DNA of 64,000 nt. Source: Plectrocnemia conspersa (lineage: Eukaryota > Arthropoda > Insecta > Trichoptera > Polycentropodidae). Of this stretch, positions 1 through 11,450 are shown one piece after another (position 1 is the first letter of the stretch; the number at the start of each line of letters is the position of its first letter). Under the pieces are notes generated by a model. That model searched no databases, was not told the origin of the DNA, and saw nothing but the letters and a program-made list of their open reading frames with translations. A program made the position numbers and the translations under genes. Location: the NCBI GenBank assembly GCA_009617715.1, contig VTFK01000055.1:248001-312000 (forward strand). The letters run 5' to 3'.

Positions 1-1380
1 CTTATTTTTTCAAAAGTAAGTCTTGAAGGACACGGAATATATTAATTTAAACTGAATTTAATCTTTAAAAATAAAAAAATGGTTTCGTTGAGCTGTCATT
101 GGCAATAAAATTCAGAGTTCTCAGCGTATAACGTTATGGCAAATTGCGTCCGATGCGAATAGCACTCTGGGACACCTAAACGCCGGCCAAATAATAAAAT
201 GGCACAATGTTAAATAAAACACGTGTCATTATGTCGGGGGCATATTCCCACGGGCATGGGCATATAAAATGTATGCGCCAAGAGGGGCGGGAAACTGAGG
301 GGGGCTTTTAAGCAAATGGAGGGGCTCCGTCGTTGGACCAGGTTACTTCAATTGTAATCTCGATTTTTCGATTCGCTTTATTCTTGGCAAAAATTTAAAA
401 AAATCTAATTAATCAATATGCAATAGCTCTATTTAATCTATCTTAAGTTAAGCTTTCAAAGCAGTAATTTAAAAATATTTAATTTACAATTCGAAGTGCA
501 TCGTCTTATGCTGTTTTTTCAACTGTGATATATCAATGATATATATTTTTATATAAAAAAAATATTTGTATTATTTTAATGTGTCGTCCATTTACAGTCA
601 AACTGCACATATTTATAAATAAATAAATAACTAAATTCAAACATTTTTTAACCTGCTTGATTAAGAAGATCTGAAGGCTATTTTGGTATCTTACAGCAAG
701 ATTAAACAGAATAATTAATAGCTTTATATTGCAGACAAACATTCAAGAACTTCACGCATCTTGCCTTATTTCAGTAATGGGATATCATATTACCACCCAC
801 GCCGTTCATAATAGGATATAAGCACATGTACCAGCAAGAACCGTCGTGTCCCGTCGAGAACATTTCGAAAACTGTGTTCAAACCCATTTATTATTTATGC
901 ACATATTTTCGCCGAAATTCGCCGTTTTTCTTCGAGCACGTCCCCTTTGGATCGTGCATACCACTTTTATAAAGATCTTCCGAAAGAATAGATAATAAAA
1001 CTGAGTTGTATGTAGATATAAATATCCAAACATATATAAGAGCTATGTGTGCGGCATCAAAACGCCACCAGACCCCGAGAAACTATATTAATTAACTTAA
1101 GTTGCGCGATAATTAAGTCGGGGTCCGGGCACAAAATAACTTTGATCCAATTATTTCGACGTCTTCGGATTGTACGCCGGTGGCGCCTCAAGACCGGAAT
1201 CCCACTTTAATTGAATGTCAAAGGCATATCAATTTGGTTAATGACTTACTATCCCTTCAAACTTGGCGTTGTTAAACCATCGCGATCGGATTAGGGCGAC
1301 CCTGTCCTCTGCGGCACGAAGAGGTTAAGCCAACTGACAACTTGATCAACTGACAAGTTTAGAAGAATAAGATATTAATA
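1..1380. other. Gene-free, GC-elevated islands (candidate regulatory DNA)
   Basis: No coding frame is convincing here. Three stretches (about 120-350, 780-960 and 1,040-1,330) have clearly higher GC than their surroundings, lack simple repeats, and carry several ATTA/TAATTA homeodomain-type sites beside mixed-sequence blocks. That texture resembles insect conserved non-coding elements, but conservation cannot be tested from one sequence. The functional reading is inference. Confidence 0.3.
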
Positions 1381-1577
1381 AAATATACAAGAAATTCTAC
1401 TTCTACTATTTACTGCAATCTTCATTGGCAACTATCATTAAAAATATATGTATAAGAATAAGGTTTTTTAATTAATAAATAATGCAAAAAGGGATTGCAG
1501 TAATATGATATGAGGCAATAAAAGCAATAATATGTAATTGTTACAACAATGAATACAAATTTATTTTTTATATTTAT

Positions 1578-2060
1578 TGATTCAAAATAAAACCATCAAC
1601 AAATTATAATTATATCGTCTAGTACAGCCTATACTTAGTGACAAAAAAATAACATTACATAATTTATTTATTTTAAAAACATACATTTTGCGCAATTTTT
1701 TCAAATACGTCTTCTATTTAAATATAATTATTGAAGCTCAATTATTGCTAATATTTAACACCAATGTTTAGTAAAGCATATTGTTTGGACTGAACTGAAA
1801 ATATGTCTAAATGAAGATAAAAATGTAAAACTTACTTCGCCAGCCATCCCTATCATAAAGAAAGAGCGCGGTCATTCTTCTGTCAACTGCTAGGTACGTT
1901 ATATCTGCCTGAGCGCATATACAAACATACAAAAATATCAAACATGTTAAACTATTTTTTTTTAATTTGCGCTGAAAAATCGGCCTTTAGGATTTTTTTT
2001 GCATAGGTAGGGTGGGCCGATATTTCGGCCCTTTTGAACTTAAAGTGATAATATTATATA
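1578..2060 (+). repeat. REP-A dispersed repeat, copy 1
   Basis: This is about 480 bp sharing ordered blocks with copies at 16,823, 33,294 and 59,878. Shared landmarks are TATATCGTCTA near the start, TGCTAATATTTAACAC in the middle, the block CGCCAGCCATCCCTATCATA, and a final block with ATATTTCGG. All four copies lie in the same orientation. No long open frame, terminal inverted repeat or poly(A) tail is visible, so the class (non-autonomous DNA element, Helitron-like or other) is unknown. Confidence 0.7.
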
Positions 2061-2094
2061 AAAATTATTAAGATATAACACATATATGAAACCT

Positions 2095-2339
2095 CAGTGG
2101 TGGATCACGCTTTTCAGAGGCCCCTAGCCCAACATAAGCTGGTCTATATATGTTCATAAAAATCAGAAATAATTCTGTGATCTGTTTAATGTAATTATAT
2201 CTGAATATTATAAATTTTGGGGATCGTATTTATGTTGATCACCTGAAAATTTGTTGAAAATATCGAAAATTTACTATGTAAATTTTCGATATTTTCCCCA
2301 AGCTTGCGCTTATATTGTTCTATGGATGATCCGCCACTG
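2095..2339. mobile_element. hAT-like MITE with internal perfect hairpin
   Basis: The element is about 245 bp, beginning CAGTGGTGGATCA and ending with the inverted counterpart TGATCCGCCACTG (12 of 13 bases match). The CAGTGGYG start is typical of hAT-type elements. No 8-bp target duplication is recognisable, so it is old or the borders are slightly off. Positions 2,256-2,296 form an uninterrupted 18-bp stem with a 5-base loop. It has no coding capacity. Confidence 0.55.
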
Positions 2340-4430
2340 ATTTAAGTTGAGAATACATAATCTTTCTTTAAAACTCGCCAACTGGCAACTGCATAACGTA
2401 TTCTGGGAAATCAGAAAAAAATATCTCTAATTTAATGTTAAAAATAGGTTTTTTGTGTTTGTTATTATGAATAATTACATAAATATAAAAAACAGCAACA
2501 AATTTATAAAATACAAATGATGAAAATGTAACATAAAAATAAAAAATACAATATCTCTATTTTACATAGTATTATATTATTTAGCACCTAATCTAAATTT
2601 TTAATTATAAAAATAAAAAAATATCTGAGAAGCTGCTCGACTTTATTTACAGAGAAAAAAGTGGACAAAAACCTCTTTGTAAATATGTTAATTTTATATT
2701 TTTTATATTTATTAAATATTAAATTAAATAGAATTTTTTACTTCAAACTCGAACAAGTTTAGAAAAAACTACAACTGACTAACAGTTATTTTACAAATTA
2801 TGTTAATGTACTTGATTTGAGTAGTTTATGTATACTGAAAATAAGTTTTAAAAAAACGAGTACCGTAGCTAACGTCAAGCGACTCCTGCACATTTGATGC
2901 TTATACTTTCTCCAGGGGCTTACAATGTCACGCCAGTAATCGTCTGGATGCAGATTGTTAAACTTCATAAAATTAAATTGTATTTTTTTATGATTATAAA
3001 TTCCTTTAAAGATGTTCATTAAAAATACAATGTAGCTCACATAGCTAATAAAAATATTTTTCTCGCTTAAATTAGTTATTTAAAGTGACTTGTTTTCTTT
3101 GTCATTTGGCCTAAAATAATAGTGATTAACTCAGTTCGTGTGGTTTGGTTTTTTTTTAAATTCTGATTAAATCGTCCGCGTAGAGGAGATGAAAGATTTC
3201 AGCATTGACATGATCCTTTGGCCTTTGTTGATGTAATAGGGCAAATTTCTGGATGACTTCTAATATTGTCTTTATCCCAAGCTATCGATAGAGATCAGCA
3301 ATTTGTTCGTACCGTGATGCGTTAACAACACACGGAAGTACATTATTCTAAAACCTTTGGTCAATATAATCTCTTGATTCGATGGCTTGGTACCGTAAAT
3401 CCATACTGGTTTCAGGATCTATTTGTATAGCAATAACATGCTTTCTATTGCAAGCGAGTTTCATCTCATTAGGCAATACAGTTTTTTTAATTTCACAATT
3501 TCAAAAGCAAAAAGCAGATACATGTTTCAAAAGAATGTCTTGTAATTCCATATGGAGCTAAAAATATAATAAGCAAGCTTTTTTTTGCAAAAAATCAAAG
3601 AACATTCCAAATTAATTCCTCAACTAAAAATTTGGGATATTGATGATTTTGGTCATTTATAAATTAATAATATATTATTAATAAAAAAATAAATAACAAA
3701 AAATGATAAAATACACACTTTTCACATTTTTTTAATAATTTTTAATTCATCAAGAATAAAACATTTCAGTGTTAATTTTTTTAATAGGGGGTAGCTATTT
3801 ATATTATAGGTTCAGAAACAGAACCGGTTGTTAAAAATTTGGCAGCACACACGAATCTTCCGCCAATTTAAAAAAAGTACAGTAGGTGAGTTTATAGTAA
3901 GACTTCATATGTGCCAACCACAAGTCTTTGATTTATTAATAATACAGGCAATTTGCTATTCAATAAGGATAAAATATAATATTTTTTATGTAAATTAAAA
4001 TTTGTGTTTAATGTATTCGTTGACAGACGGGTGGGAAATAAAAATGGGTTAAGACTCCTTGAGCCGCATTAAAAGTAATTATTATTACGATTGTTTTTCC
4101 TGATAAAGAATAACAAAAAACGCGTAATGAATAAAATCTCAAAGAGAAGCTTCTTTAATACACTAAAAAAGTCAAAAGCAGCTTTTTATCAAAACTCTTT
4201 CATCTCAATCAAAGCTTCTCAAAGTTTTTTTTCATTTTAATATAAAGTTAAACAGCTATCATATCCTATAATAATATTATTATGGCACTTTCATAATAAA
4301 ATATTTTTTTAAATAAATAAGTATATAAATTATTATATTTAAATTGCAGTTTAACAATTTTGCGTACACGGGGGCGGACTTGGATTAAAAAAAATAATTA
4401 ATTTAATGCGTCTACCTAATTACTGTGGAA
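2340..4430. other. AT-rich, no feature recognised
   Basis: This is low-complexity AT-rich DNA with many homopolymer runs. The 80-codon minus frame at 2,798-3,040 has no recognisable motif and no splice context. Nothing else is supported. Confidence 0.4.
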
Positions 4431-4437
4431 TTGAACA

Positions 4438-4476
4438 ATGGCCGCTTTTTGTGAATACCAGAAAGGAAAATATAAG
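4438..4476 (+). other. Possible short first coding exon (weak)
   Basis: ATG in a good context (AACAATGGCC) opens 13 codons (MAAFCEYQKGKYK) and ends exactly at a strong donor, AAG|GTAAGG, in phase 0. The segment has more GC than its neighbours. No downstream exon could be identified, so this is only a splice-context observation and may be chance. Confidence 0.2.
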
Positions 4477-4935
4477 GTAAGGGGTGACTCTTTCGCTGCA
4501 AACGGAAAGGGTGGACTCATTAAATTTACTTAAATAATCATACTTTTTTTCCTTAAATAAATCTTTCTCATTAGGCAGAAAACGACAAGGAGAGAAAAAG
4601 TCTCACGAGAGAATAAATGATTATTCACAAGAATTTTATATTATTACCTCTTGCCTACGGAATATAAAAGAAAATTTCTTTGAAATTTCAACACCACCAG
4701 ATTTTGACAAAATTGTATCAAATATTTCATACCTATAATACTCATAAAAAATATAAAGAAACACATATATAATAAATGCTTTTTTAACTGAATTTATTAT
4801 TTTAAATATAAAAATCATAAATTAAATTATTTTTTAACGATAATAACACACTCTTTATATCCCTGTACATATATTCGAGCAATTCATAAATATTTATTAA
4901 CATATATAATTTATTAAATTATATTGCATGCTTAA

Positions 4936-5464
4936 CCTTTTGAACGGTATCACCGTACATGTACGGCGGTCGATTTTTTTCTGTTTTAAACTATCCCAAA
5001 TAGTTATATATTTACATATATATTATTTAATATTTAATATTTTTAATTTGATTTAATGTAAATGATTTTTATAGAATATAATACCAATAAATTAAAGAGT
5101 ACGAAATAAATTAACATTAATAGCCTCTGAATTAATATAAAATAGCCTCTTAATTGATATAAAAACGTCAAATGGTACATAATAAATATGTAAAATAAAT
5201 TGACGAAATTTAATAACAAAAAAAAGTGTTAAAATAAATTATTAAAACATACCAATACAAAAAAGTAGTAAAATAAATCAAAGTAATATAACGTTGAGAA
5301 TCACTGATTTTTTTGTATAATTTACTATAGATACAAAATAAAATAATAATAAATGAAAAACAAAAGAAATAATAATGGATAAATATGGAATATATTATAT
5401 ACTCACTCCCATGCGTATTCTAACAAATTAACAATGTTTTTAAATTAACTCACTACTCAAAAGG
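4936..5464. mobile_element. piggyBac-type MITE with TTAA target duplication
   Basis: The 529-bp element is flanked on both sides by TTAA (4,932-4,935 and 5,465-5,468). Its ends are CCTTTTGAACGGT and the inverted CCTTTTGAGTAGT, sharing the first 8 bases. TTAA duplication with CCY-starting ends is the piggyBac hallmark. A 14-bp palindrome, CCGTACATGTACGG, lies at 4,952-4,965. The interior is AT-rich with no transposase frame, so it is non-autonomous. Confidence 0.65.
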
Positions 5465-5499
5465 TTAAATATAAAACTGTATATTGGCCTTTTAGTCAG

Positions 5500-6271
5500 G
5501 AGGTTTAGTTTTTGAATACAATTTTTTTTGTTGCCCATGAGCCTCTAAAGTGGTTTCGGTCTGGATTATGGACATCGAGCTGGACGCAAAGAGAGAAGCG
5601 GCGGCTTTTACGATCTTCACTGCTCTAAAGTTGAATCAGCCTCCTGTTGGTTGTAGTCCAAGATAGAGGGGTTTCAAAGATCTGATGCTTTGAATTCTGT
5701 CGTGGATCTTTAAGTATAGATGCCAGTAGTGTCCTTAGACGAACTGTTGCCTCCAGTATTTATATCCATGATATATTTTGTACTCCGACCATTTTTCGAT
5801 GGGATGATCAGTTTTTTTTCGAAAACGACCTTAAAATTCTTTTTTCGATGGGATGATCATGAGTTAATCCCTTTTTGCTAAGATGATGGTTCAGTTTTTG
5901 AACCCGGAAAACGAAGGTCCTGGGCCATTGGCCGCTAAGGCAGGTCAGAAACGGTAAATTTGAGGATAAGCTTGAATTTATGTTTTATATCTTTTCAAGA
6001 CGGCGGATATTTAATCCTTTTTGATATATGTCGCGTATCTTAATCCGTAAATAGGTTTCCCACCATGTTTCATTTTAAAGAAGAAGCTCATTTTTTTCAA
6101 ACGATTAAAATTCTTTATCACAAGTCAAACTAGATAATTTATAATTATTAACATGAGTTAATCCCTCGATTTTAATTAGAGAAGTGGTTCAGTTGATGAA
6201 CCCGGCAGTATGTTGTAGTAGCATGCCACAGAATATTCAGTCACAACGCTTATATGTATTAGCCAGCTTAT
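5500..6271. repeat. Gene-free segment with short internal repeats
   Basis: A block starting CATGAGTTAATCCCT and ending TGAACCCGG occurs at about 5,858-5,910 and again at 6,151-6,208. A second block around 5,565-5,610 (GAGAGAAGCGGYGGCTT) recurs at about 20,020-20,070. These look like remnants of old repeats. No gene is supported. Confidence 0.4.
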
Positions 6272-6279
6272 AAAACACA

Positions 6280-6543
6280 CAGTGGTGTAGGGTATGTGCC
6301 GCCCAGGGCGATCCTTAAAATTGCCGCCCTCCCCCCCATACATTTCTTGCAGGGTCATAAAATCAGCATTTCTTAAAATAATAAATTGGTTATTATTAAG
6401 ATCTTGTTATTCGTAAATTTATATGTTTTAGTGCATTCAGGGTTAAGAACCACACTAGACGATCCCATCGCGAATATGCCGCCCCCAAGCAAGTGCCGCC
6501 CGGGGCGGCCCGCCCCCTCCGCCCCACCATAGTTACGCCACTG
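6280..6543. mobile_element. hAT-type MITE with perfect 8-bp target duplication
   Basis: The 264-bp element starts CAGTGGTGTA and ends TACGCCACTG, inverted ends matching at 9 of 10 positions. It is flanked by AAAACACA on the left (6,272-6,279) and AAAACACA on the right (6,544-6,551). An 8-bp duplication plus CAGTGGYGTA ends is diagnostic of hAT. Its subterminal regions are GC-rich (repeated CCGCCC runs) and its core is AT-rich. There is no coding capacity. Confidence 0.85.
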
Positions 6544-6551
6544 AAAACACA

Positions 6552-7450
6552 TATTGTTATGTGCGATATAGTGCGAGATGCTAATAAAGCTAAAAACGTG
6601 TTTTTAATTAAGAAATCCCTATTGTATAATCATAGTTAAAAACACATCACACTAAATATGACGTCGAATTTTTAATTACAGCAATTCATAAATTTAATAA
6701 AATCAATAATGTTTTGTATAGCACTAGGTTAAAAAAATAAGAATGAAGGGTACATGACGTATGAGGTTATATTATAGTTGGTCGGAAATTGAAGGTGGAA
6801 GATCGGGGTGGATGAGGAGCTGGGTGACTCTGACGATGGGTGTCCGCCCCTGATTGCTGGGCATGATTGGCCAATCCCCCCGGGCACACGCCAAATATTT
6901 TTAATCAACACCTCTATTGAGTTTTCCTCTAGTATCGAACGCTACAGGACCGCACTAGTAATAACAGGTGTTATTGAAAATTATAAAAATTAAAAAAAAG
7001 TCTTAATAGAACTTAGATTATATATAAAATAAGATATTGACACAATAACGTTAAATTATCTGTGATATAAAAAGTTGTAATAATAAAATATGTATATAAG
7101 ATGTAGTACATATGTTTTTTATTATTATTTTATTCGCGTTAAAGACAAGCATAATTTAAATATATAGATAATAGATTTATTTAATCAAATATTATCCCTG
7201 ATTCTACCCTGCGTTTGATCGGCGTTCCCGTTCCCGGGAGCAAGTGGACTAAGGCAATGTCGGCAATATAAAAACACTCAACTTTGTCTTATACAACCGT
7301 ATTATCTAATAGGTGAAAATCATTTTCCAATAAGTCCTTACAAAGTTTCTCACTTATAATAACACATCACATATACTTCTATAAAATATAAATTATTTAC
7401 AATATTAATATTTAAAAAAAATTGATAATATTAAATTCTAATAAAATTAT
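6552..7450. other. Gene-free; two GC-rich patches
   Basis: GC-elevated patches lie at about 6,790-6,960 and 7,195-7,260. The first carries overlapping open frames on both strands (61 and 60 codons), the usual sign of GC-rich non-coding DNA. No motif was recognised in either. Confidence 0.3.
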
Positions 7451-7555
7451 CAAATATTTCAAGTGAGCTGCCCCTTTTTATAACAAAAAAAAAAATATAA
7501 TAAAAAACTTATTTTACCATCTCAAAATGGAAGGATTTGTTCGGTTCTCCGCATC

Positions 7556-7635
7556 ATGGAATCTTCACCATTGGTTAATCCAAACGTTGATATAATCGGG
7601 AAACTTTCACCAAAATTGTCTGCTAAGGTCTTCAG
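7556..7635 (+). pseudogene. Extra F-box exon 1 (duplicate or alternative first exon)
   Basis: This is a tandem copy of exon 1 of the F-box gene that starts at 7,929. From ATG 7,556 it encodes MESSPLVNPNVDIIGKLSPK, then LSAKVFR at a donor (TTCAG|GTAAAA) with the same phase 2 as the intact copies. The intron start is also duplicated, but it loses its acceptor before exon 2 and runs into the minisatellite. Relative to the intact gene, the first 10 codons are shifted by a small deletion, so the upstream ATG at 7,527 is out of frame. It could be a dead partial duplicate. It could also splice to the exon at 8,118, which would stay in frame and give 131 residues. Confidence 0.6.
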
Positions 7636-7727
7636 GTAAAAATATTATTATTTTTTATTAATTTTTTTTTCATAATATCTAATAATTTTGTTTTTTTATA
7701 TAATAAAAAAAATATATAAATAAAGAA

Positions 7728-7852
7728 CTTCGGCAAGCTACGTTCTGTTTTTATTTATATAATATTTCGACGAGCTACGTTCGGTTTTATATCGACAATA
7801 TTTCGGCAAGCCACGTTCAGTAGTATATCCGCAATATTTCGGCGAGCCACGT
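7728..7852 (+). repeat. Minisatellite upstream of F-box gene A
   Basis: About three degenerate units of 35-40 bp, each centred on TTCGGCGAGCCACGTT or close variants (CGGCAAGCTACGTT, CGACGAGCTACGTT). It ends about 75 bp before the F-box start codon. The same array in shorter form sits in the same place before gene B, so it was duplicated with the gene. A promoter role is inference. Confidence 0.75.
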
Positions 7853-7928
7853 TTTAACTCAACGGAGCTGCCACATTTTGAAACAAAAAGCAACCCAAAC
7901 TTGCGAATATTTTATTCACATTTTTAAA

Positions 7929-8433
7929 ATGGAAAGCTTCTTTTCCTTTCTCCGCGTAATGGAAACATCACCTTTGATTAATCCAAACGTAGATATAATC
8001 GGACAACTTCCACTAAAATTGGCTGTAATAGTCTTCAGGTATATTTTAAAAATATTTTTTTATTTTTTACTTAATATTTTTACTTAATATATATCTAATC
8101 ACTTTGTTTTTTTACAGGATGCTCGATGGATATTCGTTATATACTGCTTCTCTCGTTAACGACAAATGGATGAAAATCATCGAGAGGGACAAGGAATTGA
8201 AGAGCAGACTAAAGAAACACATCAGAATAGCCAAGATGGATAAGATCAACCAAAGAAGACTCGTTTCAACGGAAGAAATGATCAAGAAAACATCTCCTTC
8301 CACTAAATTTAACAGGAGCTTCAGTCTGCCTCAAACAATCAAGAGAGAACAAAGCCCCATCGTAAGGCAAATGAAAAGACAAAGACTTGAAACTACTTTT
8401 AATAATAGCTTAAGACGAAATATGTTTAATTAA
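7929..8433 (+). CDS. Small F-box protein, copy A (two exons)
   Basis: Exons are 7,929-8,038 and 8,118-8,433, a 79-bp phase-2 intron with donor TTCAG|GTATAT and acceptor TTTTTTACAG|G. The product has 141 residues, or 158 if the in-frame ATG at 7,878 is used. Residues 27-58 match the F-box pattern: L27-P28, hydrophobic run to V35-F36, L39-D40, L44, V50 and W54. F-box segments bind Skp1 and bring substrates to SCF ubiquitin ligases. The rest is short, basic and low in hydrophobics, with an SPIV motif and a KRQR cluster that could be a nuclear signal. No substrate-binding repeat (WD40, LRR, ankyrin) follows. It has a paralogue at 49,544 with about 84% identity over exon 2, where many differences are K/R swaps. 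The F-box assignment is by motif; the substrate is unknown. Confidence 0.75.
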
Positions 8434-8439
8434 TTATCT

Positions 8440-11180
8440 ATATTGACAATTTTATTTTGTTATTGAATATTATATTTTTAAAATATAGCAACACTGCAAT
8501 AAACTTAAAATAATGCACAAACAATTTGTTTTATGGAACAAAGTATTTATTCAAATGCATTTTATGGTAAATAGAATTAAGAAATTAAATGTCAGTATTA
8601 GTTGCTTGTTTACAAAGCGATTTATATATTTTTTAATTGCGCAACACACGCGAATTAATGACGCAATATTTTAAATAAACAAATTTGTCCACTATTTTAG
8701 AGTCTACGGCTCAGCTTTGATTGCGCAACACAGTGCCGAATTGAAAACACAAATTCCACTGTGTGCATTAGTGACGCGCTGACGCCAAAGTCTTCTAAAC
8801 AATTTTATTGTCACCGAGCGACCGGGACATTATTAAAGTTTCCTAATTTGGAGTTGGCTACCTCTTTCGCATCTTGTCTTCCCAGCATCCCGTCTTGAAC
8901 ACTTTAAACTTCCGCTCAGGTCTCGCCGCCGATAGACGTTTTGATGGCGGCGACGGATATTACAACTTTGATGGCCGATATGCATAATTTGGAAATAGTG
9001 GTGACCCCGACGCGATCACCATAACGCCAACCATAATCGAACTATTGCATAGATCGGGTCAATGAAGGGTTTAATTCAGTGGCGTAGCATCTATAAAGCA
9101 GAGGTATTAAAAACAATATAATATTTCATTTATCTAACTTATTCATATTAGTGTTTTATGTATCTAAAGTATTTTAATATATCAGTAATTTGCATCCACG
9201 TCTAAGTAATTTATTACCCAACGATTAATTAATCCCTCACAAATTAACACACATACATATTACATTATGTTATACAGACATATATACACACACACTTGGA
9301 AGATATTAATTAAATTGTCCATACATCATATCCGATCCGGGGTGACGAACCAATATGAGAGGAACTTCGGAACAATCAATTACACGGGAAACCACCCCCT
9401 CGTGAAAAGGGTGGGGTACGTGCGACCCACACCGCACCACCAGGGTTCTCCAAATTTTTAATCATCACGTGCTGATCGACAGGCGATATCGAAATACCGC
9501 TTAATCTTAAACTTTTAATGAACAAACATATAGCTACCCCCCTCCCTCCCTTCTTAACATCATAAATAAGTCTCTAAAAATATAAACCAATACCATTAGA
9601 TTAAATACACTATAAAAGATCACGCAAATACGAGTTTTTTTATAAAAGCGTGTACACATGCAGAATATACTATAAAAGGTTTCGTACGGTGAGATACATT
9701 CTCAAAATCGTCCATATTAGATAATATTTGTTTTTAATCATGAGCTACTTTAGCATATAAATAATATTATTTATGTAAAAAAATATTAAAGCAATACGAC
9801 CGCTGCCGAGATTGAGCTAATTACTTTGTTGCGAAAAAATATTTTACTTAAGGGCGGTATCGACAAACCGTAAGTGCTCGGCGATTTTCGACTGCGAGCT
9901 TAAGAGTAGCTATAGAGTCGCGATAACGTCCCTTATTCTTGCCTTTCGCAGCTAGGACAACAACGCTCTTCTTGCACGAGCCACCTTGCTTCTCAATGAG
10001 CTCGCCAAACACAAGAATTTTTGGACAAAAGCTATGAGTATCTGATACAAATGATATGCACCATGTTTTTTTTATTTTTACAATATTTAATTGTATGTAT
10101 ATACATAAGTCACGATGGTCAGATTTTTTAATAAAAAAAATAAAACTTAAAATGTATAGAGTAACGCGAAAAGCTTTTAAAAAACTAATTTATTTTTGCA
10201 GGTCCACGCTTATATGTTGAGGAATGCGCACTTGTTCATATGAAAATGTCTATAGTAAATACATTTGTTCCTTCCAGTATTATACAATGCGTTATTTCGA
10301 CTTTTGTTGATAAAGACATTATTCTTCCGGACTTTTCCATCATAATATGATTAAACATCACGCATTGTTCTTTTGTATTTATCAGACTACAATTATTTGC
10401 TCCGAAATACGCTCGCCGAAACACGCAATTTAAATTTTATGAAGGGAGGAAGCTAATAGTGATTAATAATCAAAATATAGATGTGTCATTGAATACAAAA
10501 CATTAGACTCTGTGGCATAAGCCAAAGTAGTATATGTAGTGCATAAAAAATACTTTAAAAACATTTAGACGTTCATTCACAAACCGTGTAACTAACGCAA
10601 GAACATAGTATCCTTTGTTTACCTTTACAACTGGTCGAACGGCGAGGGATAAATTTTTTGCCGGTCGACTCACAGTTACAGTGTAATTTGAACCTGTACT
10701 CGCACGCCGACCAACCTAGATATACGACTGTACGCTAAATATGCATCTTTATTCTACCGATGTCTACTCCAATAAAAATATATTTTATATATTTTTTGCA
10801 AAATGTTAGTAACTACAAAAAATATATTTATTTTAATTAAATTGATTTAGTATCGTAATTAGATGTTATTTTTTATATATAGCACACGACTTTAAAAATG
10901 TAGATCTTACCAAATAAGTTCGATACGTCTTATGAGATTCTCGAGAAACTGCAAGGTGCAAGTCAGTCTACAAGCACTATTCTTAAATACAGAAATAAAG
11001 GACGCAATTACGATAACCATGCAAAAATTATGTGATCGATCACAACTATCATTTATAGTTCCGATTTCATAAAAACAAATCATGGCCCCCATAGATAAGA
11101 CCCTAAAGCCATTCAGTTGGTAAACAACGACTGTAATTGCCGATTTCTTACTTTATCGCACAAAAGACGAATTTTTATAA
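8440..11180. other. Gene-free; several GC-elevated islands
   Basis: No gene was recognised. Islands with mixed sequence lie at about 8,690-9,070, 9,330-9,480, 9,830-10,010 and 10,600-10,740. A block near 9,670 (CGTACGGTGAGATACATTC) resembles the palindromic element at 14,784. The 60-80 codon frames here overlap on opposite strands and have no motifs. Confidence 0.3.
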
Positions 11181-11189
11181 ACGGGTTTA

Positions 11190-11450
11190 ATTAAAAATGG
11201 GCGTATTACGTGCGAAACGGCGAACGTCCCGTAGCGGAATTAGCGCAGGCAACCCTGGGCGGCGAGAATCGTGGGGGCGCCTGGGGGTGGCTGTCACCCC
11301 GCCTAATTGAAATCCGGAGCAAGGTTGACTCTTATTGCCGACAGGCGGGTTCAACACCCCAAAGCGCCCCCACCCCGCGCTCGCGCCCGTGCGGCCCCGG
11401 TCGTCCAATCTTCCCGCTTCAATAAGCGGCCACAATCGAGGACTGGGGGG
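11190..11450. other. Strongly GC-rich island (candidate regulatory element)
   Basis: This 260-bp block is one of the most GC- and CpG-rich parts of the window, in abrupt contrast with the AT-rich flanks. Open frames on both strands (71, 82 and 65 codons) come from the lack of AT-rich stop codons. A CCTAATTGAAA homeodomain-like site sits inside. There is no TATA box or convincing splice structure. A regulatory element or CpG-type promoter is possible; coding is not supported. Confidence 0.35.

Noticed and set aside
9077..9090. hAT end CAGTGGCGTAGC
   Set aside because: No inverted partner or 8-bp duplication was found nearby, so a single short match is not enough.
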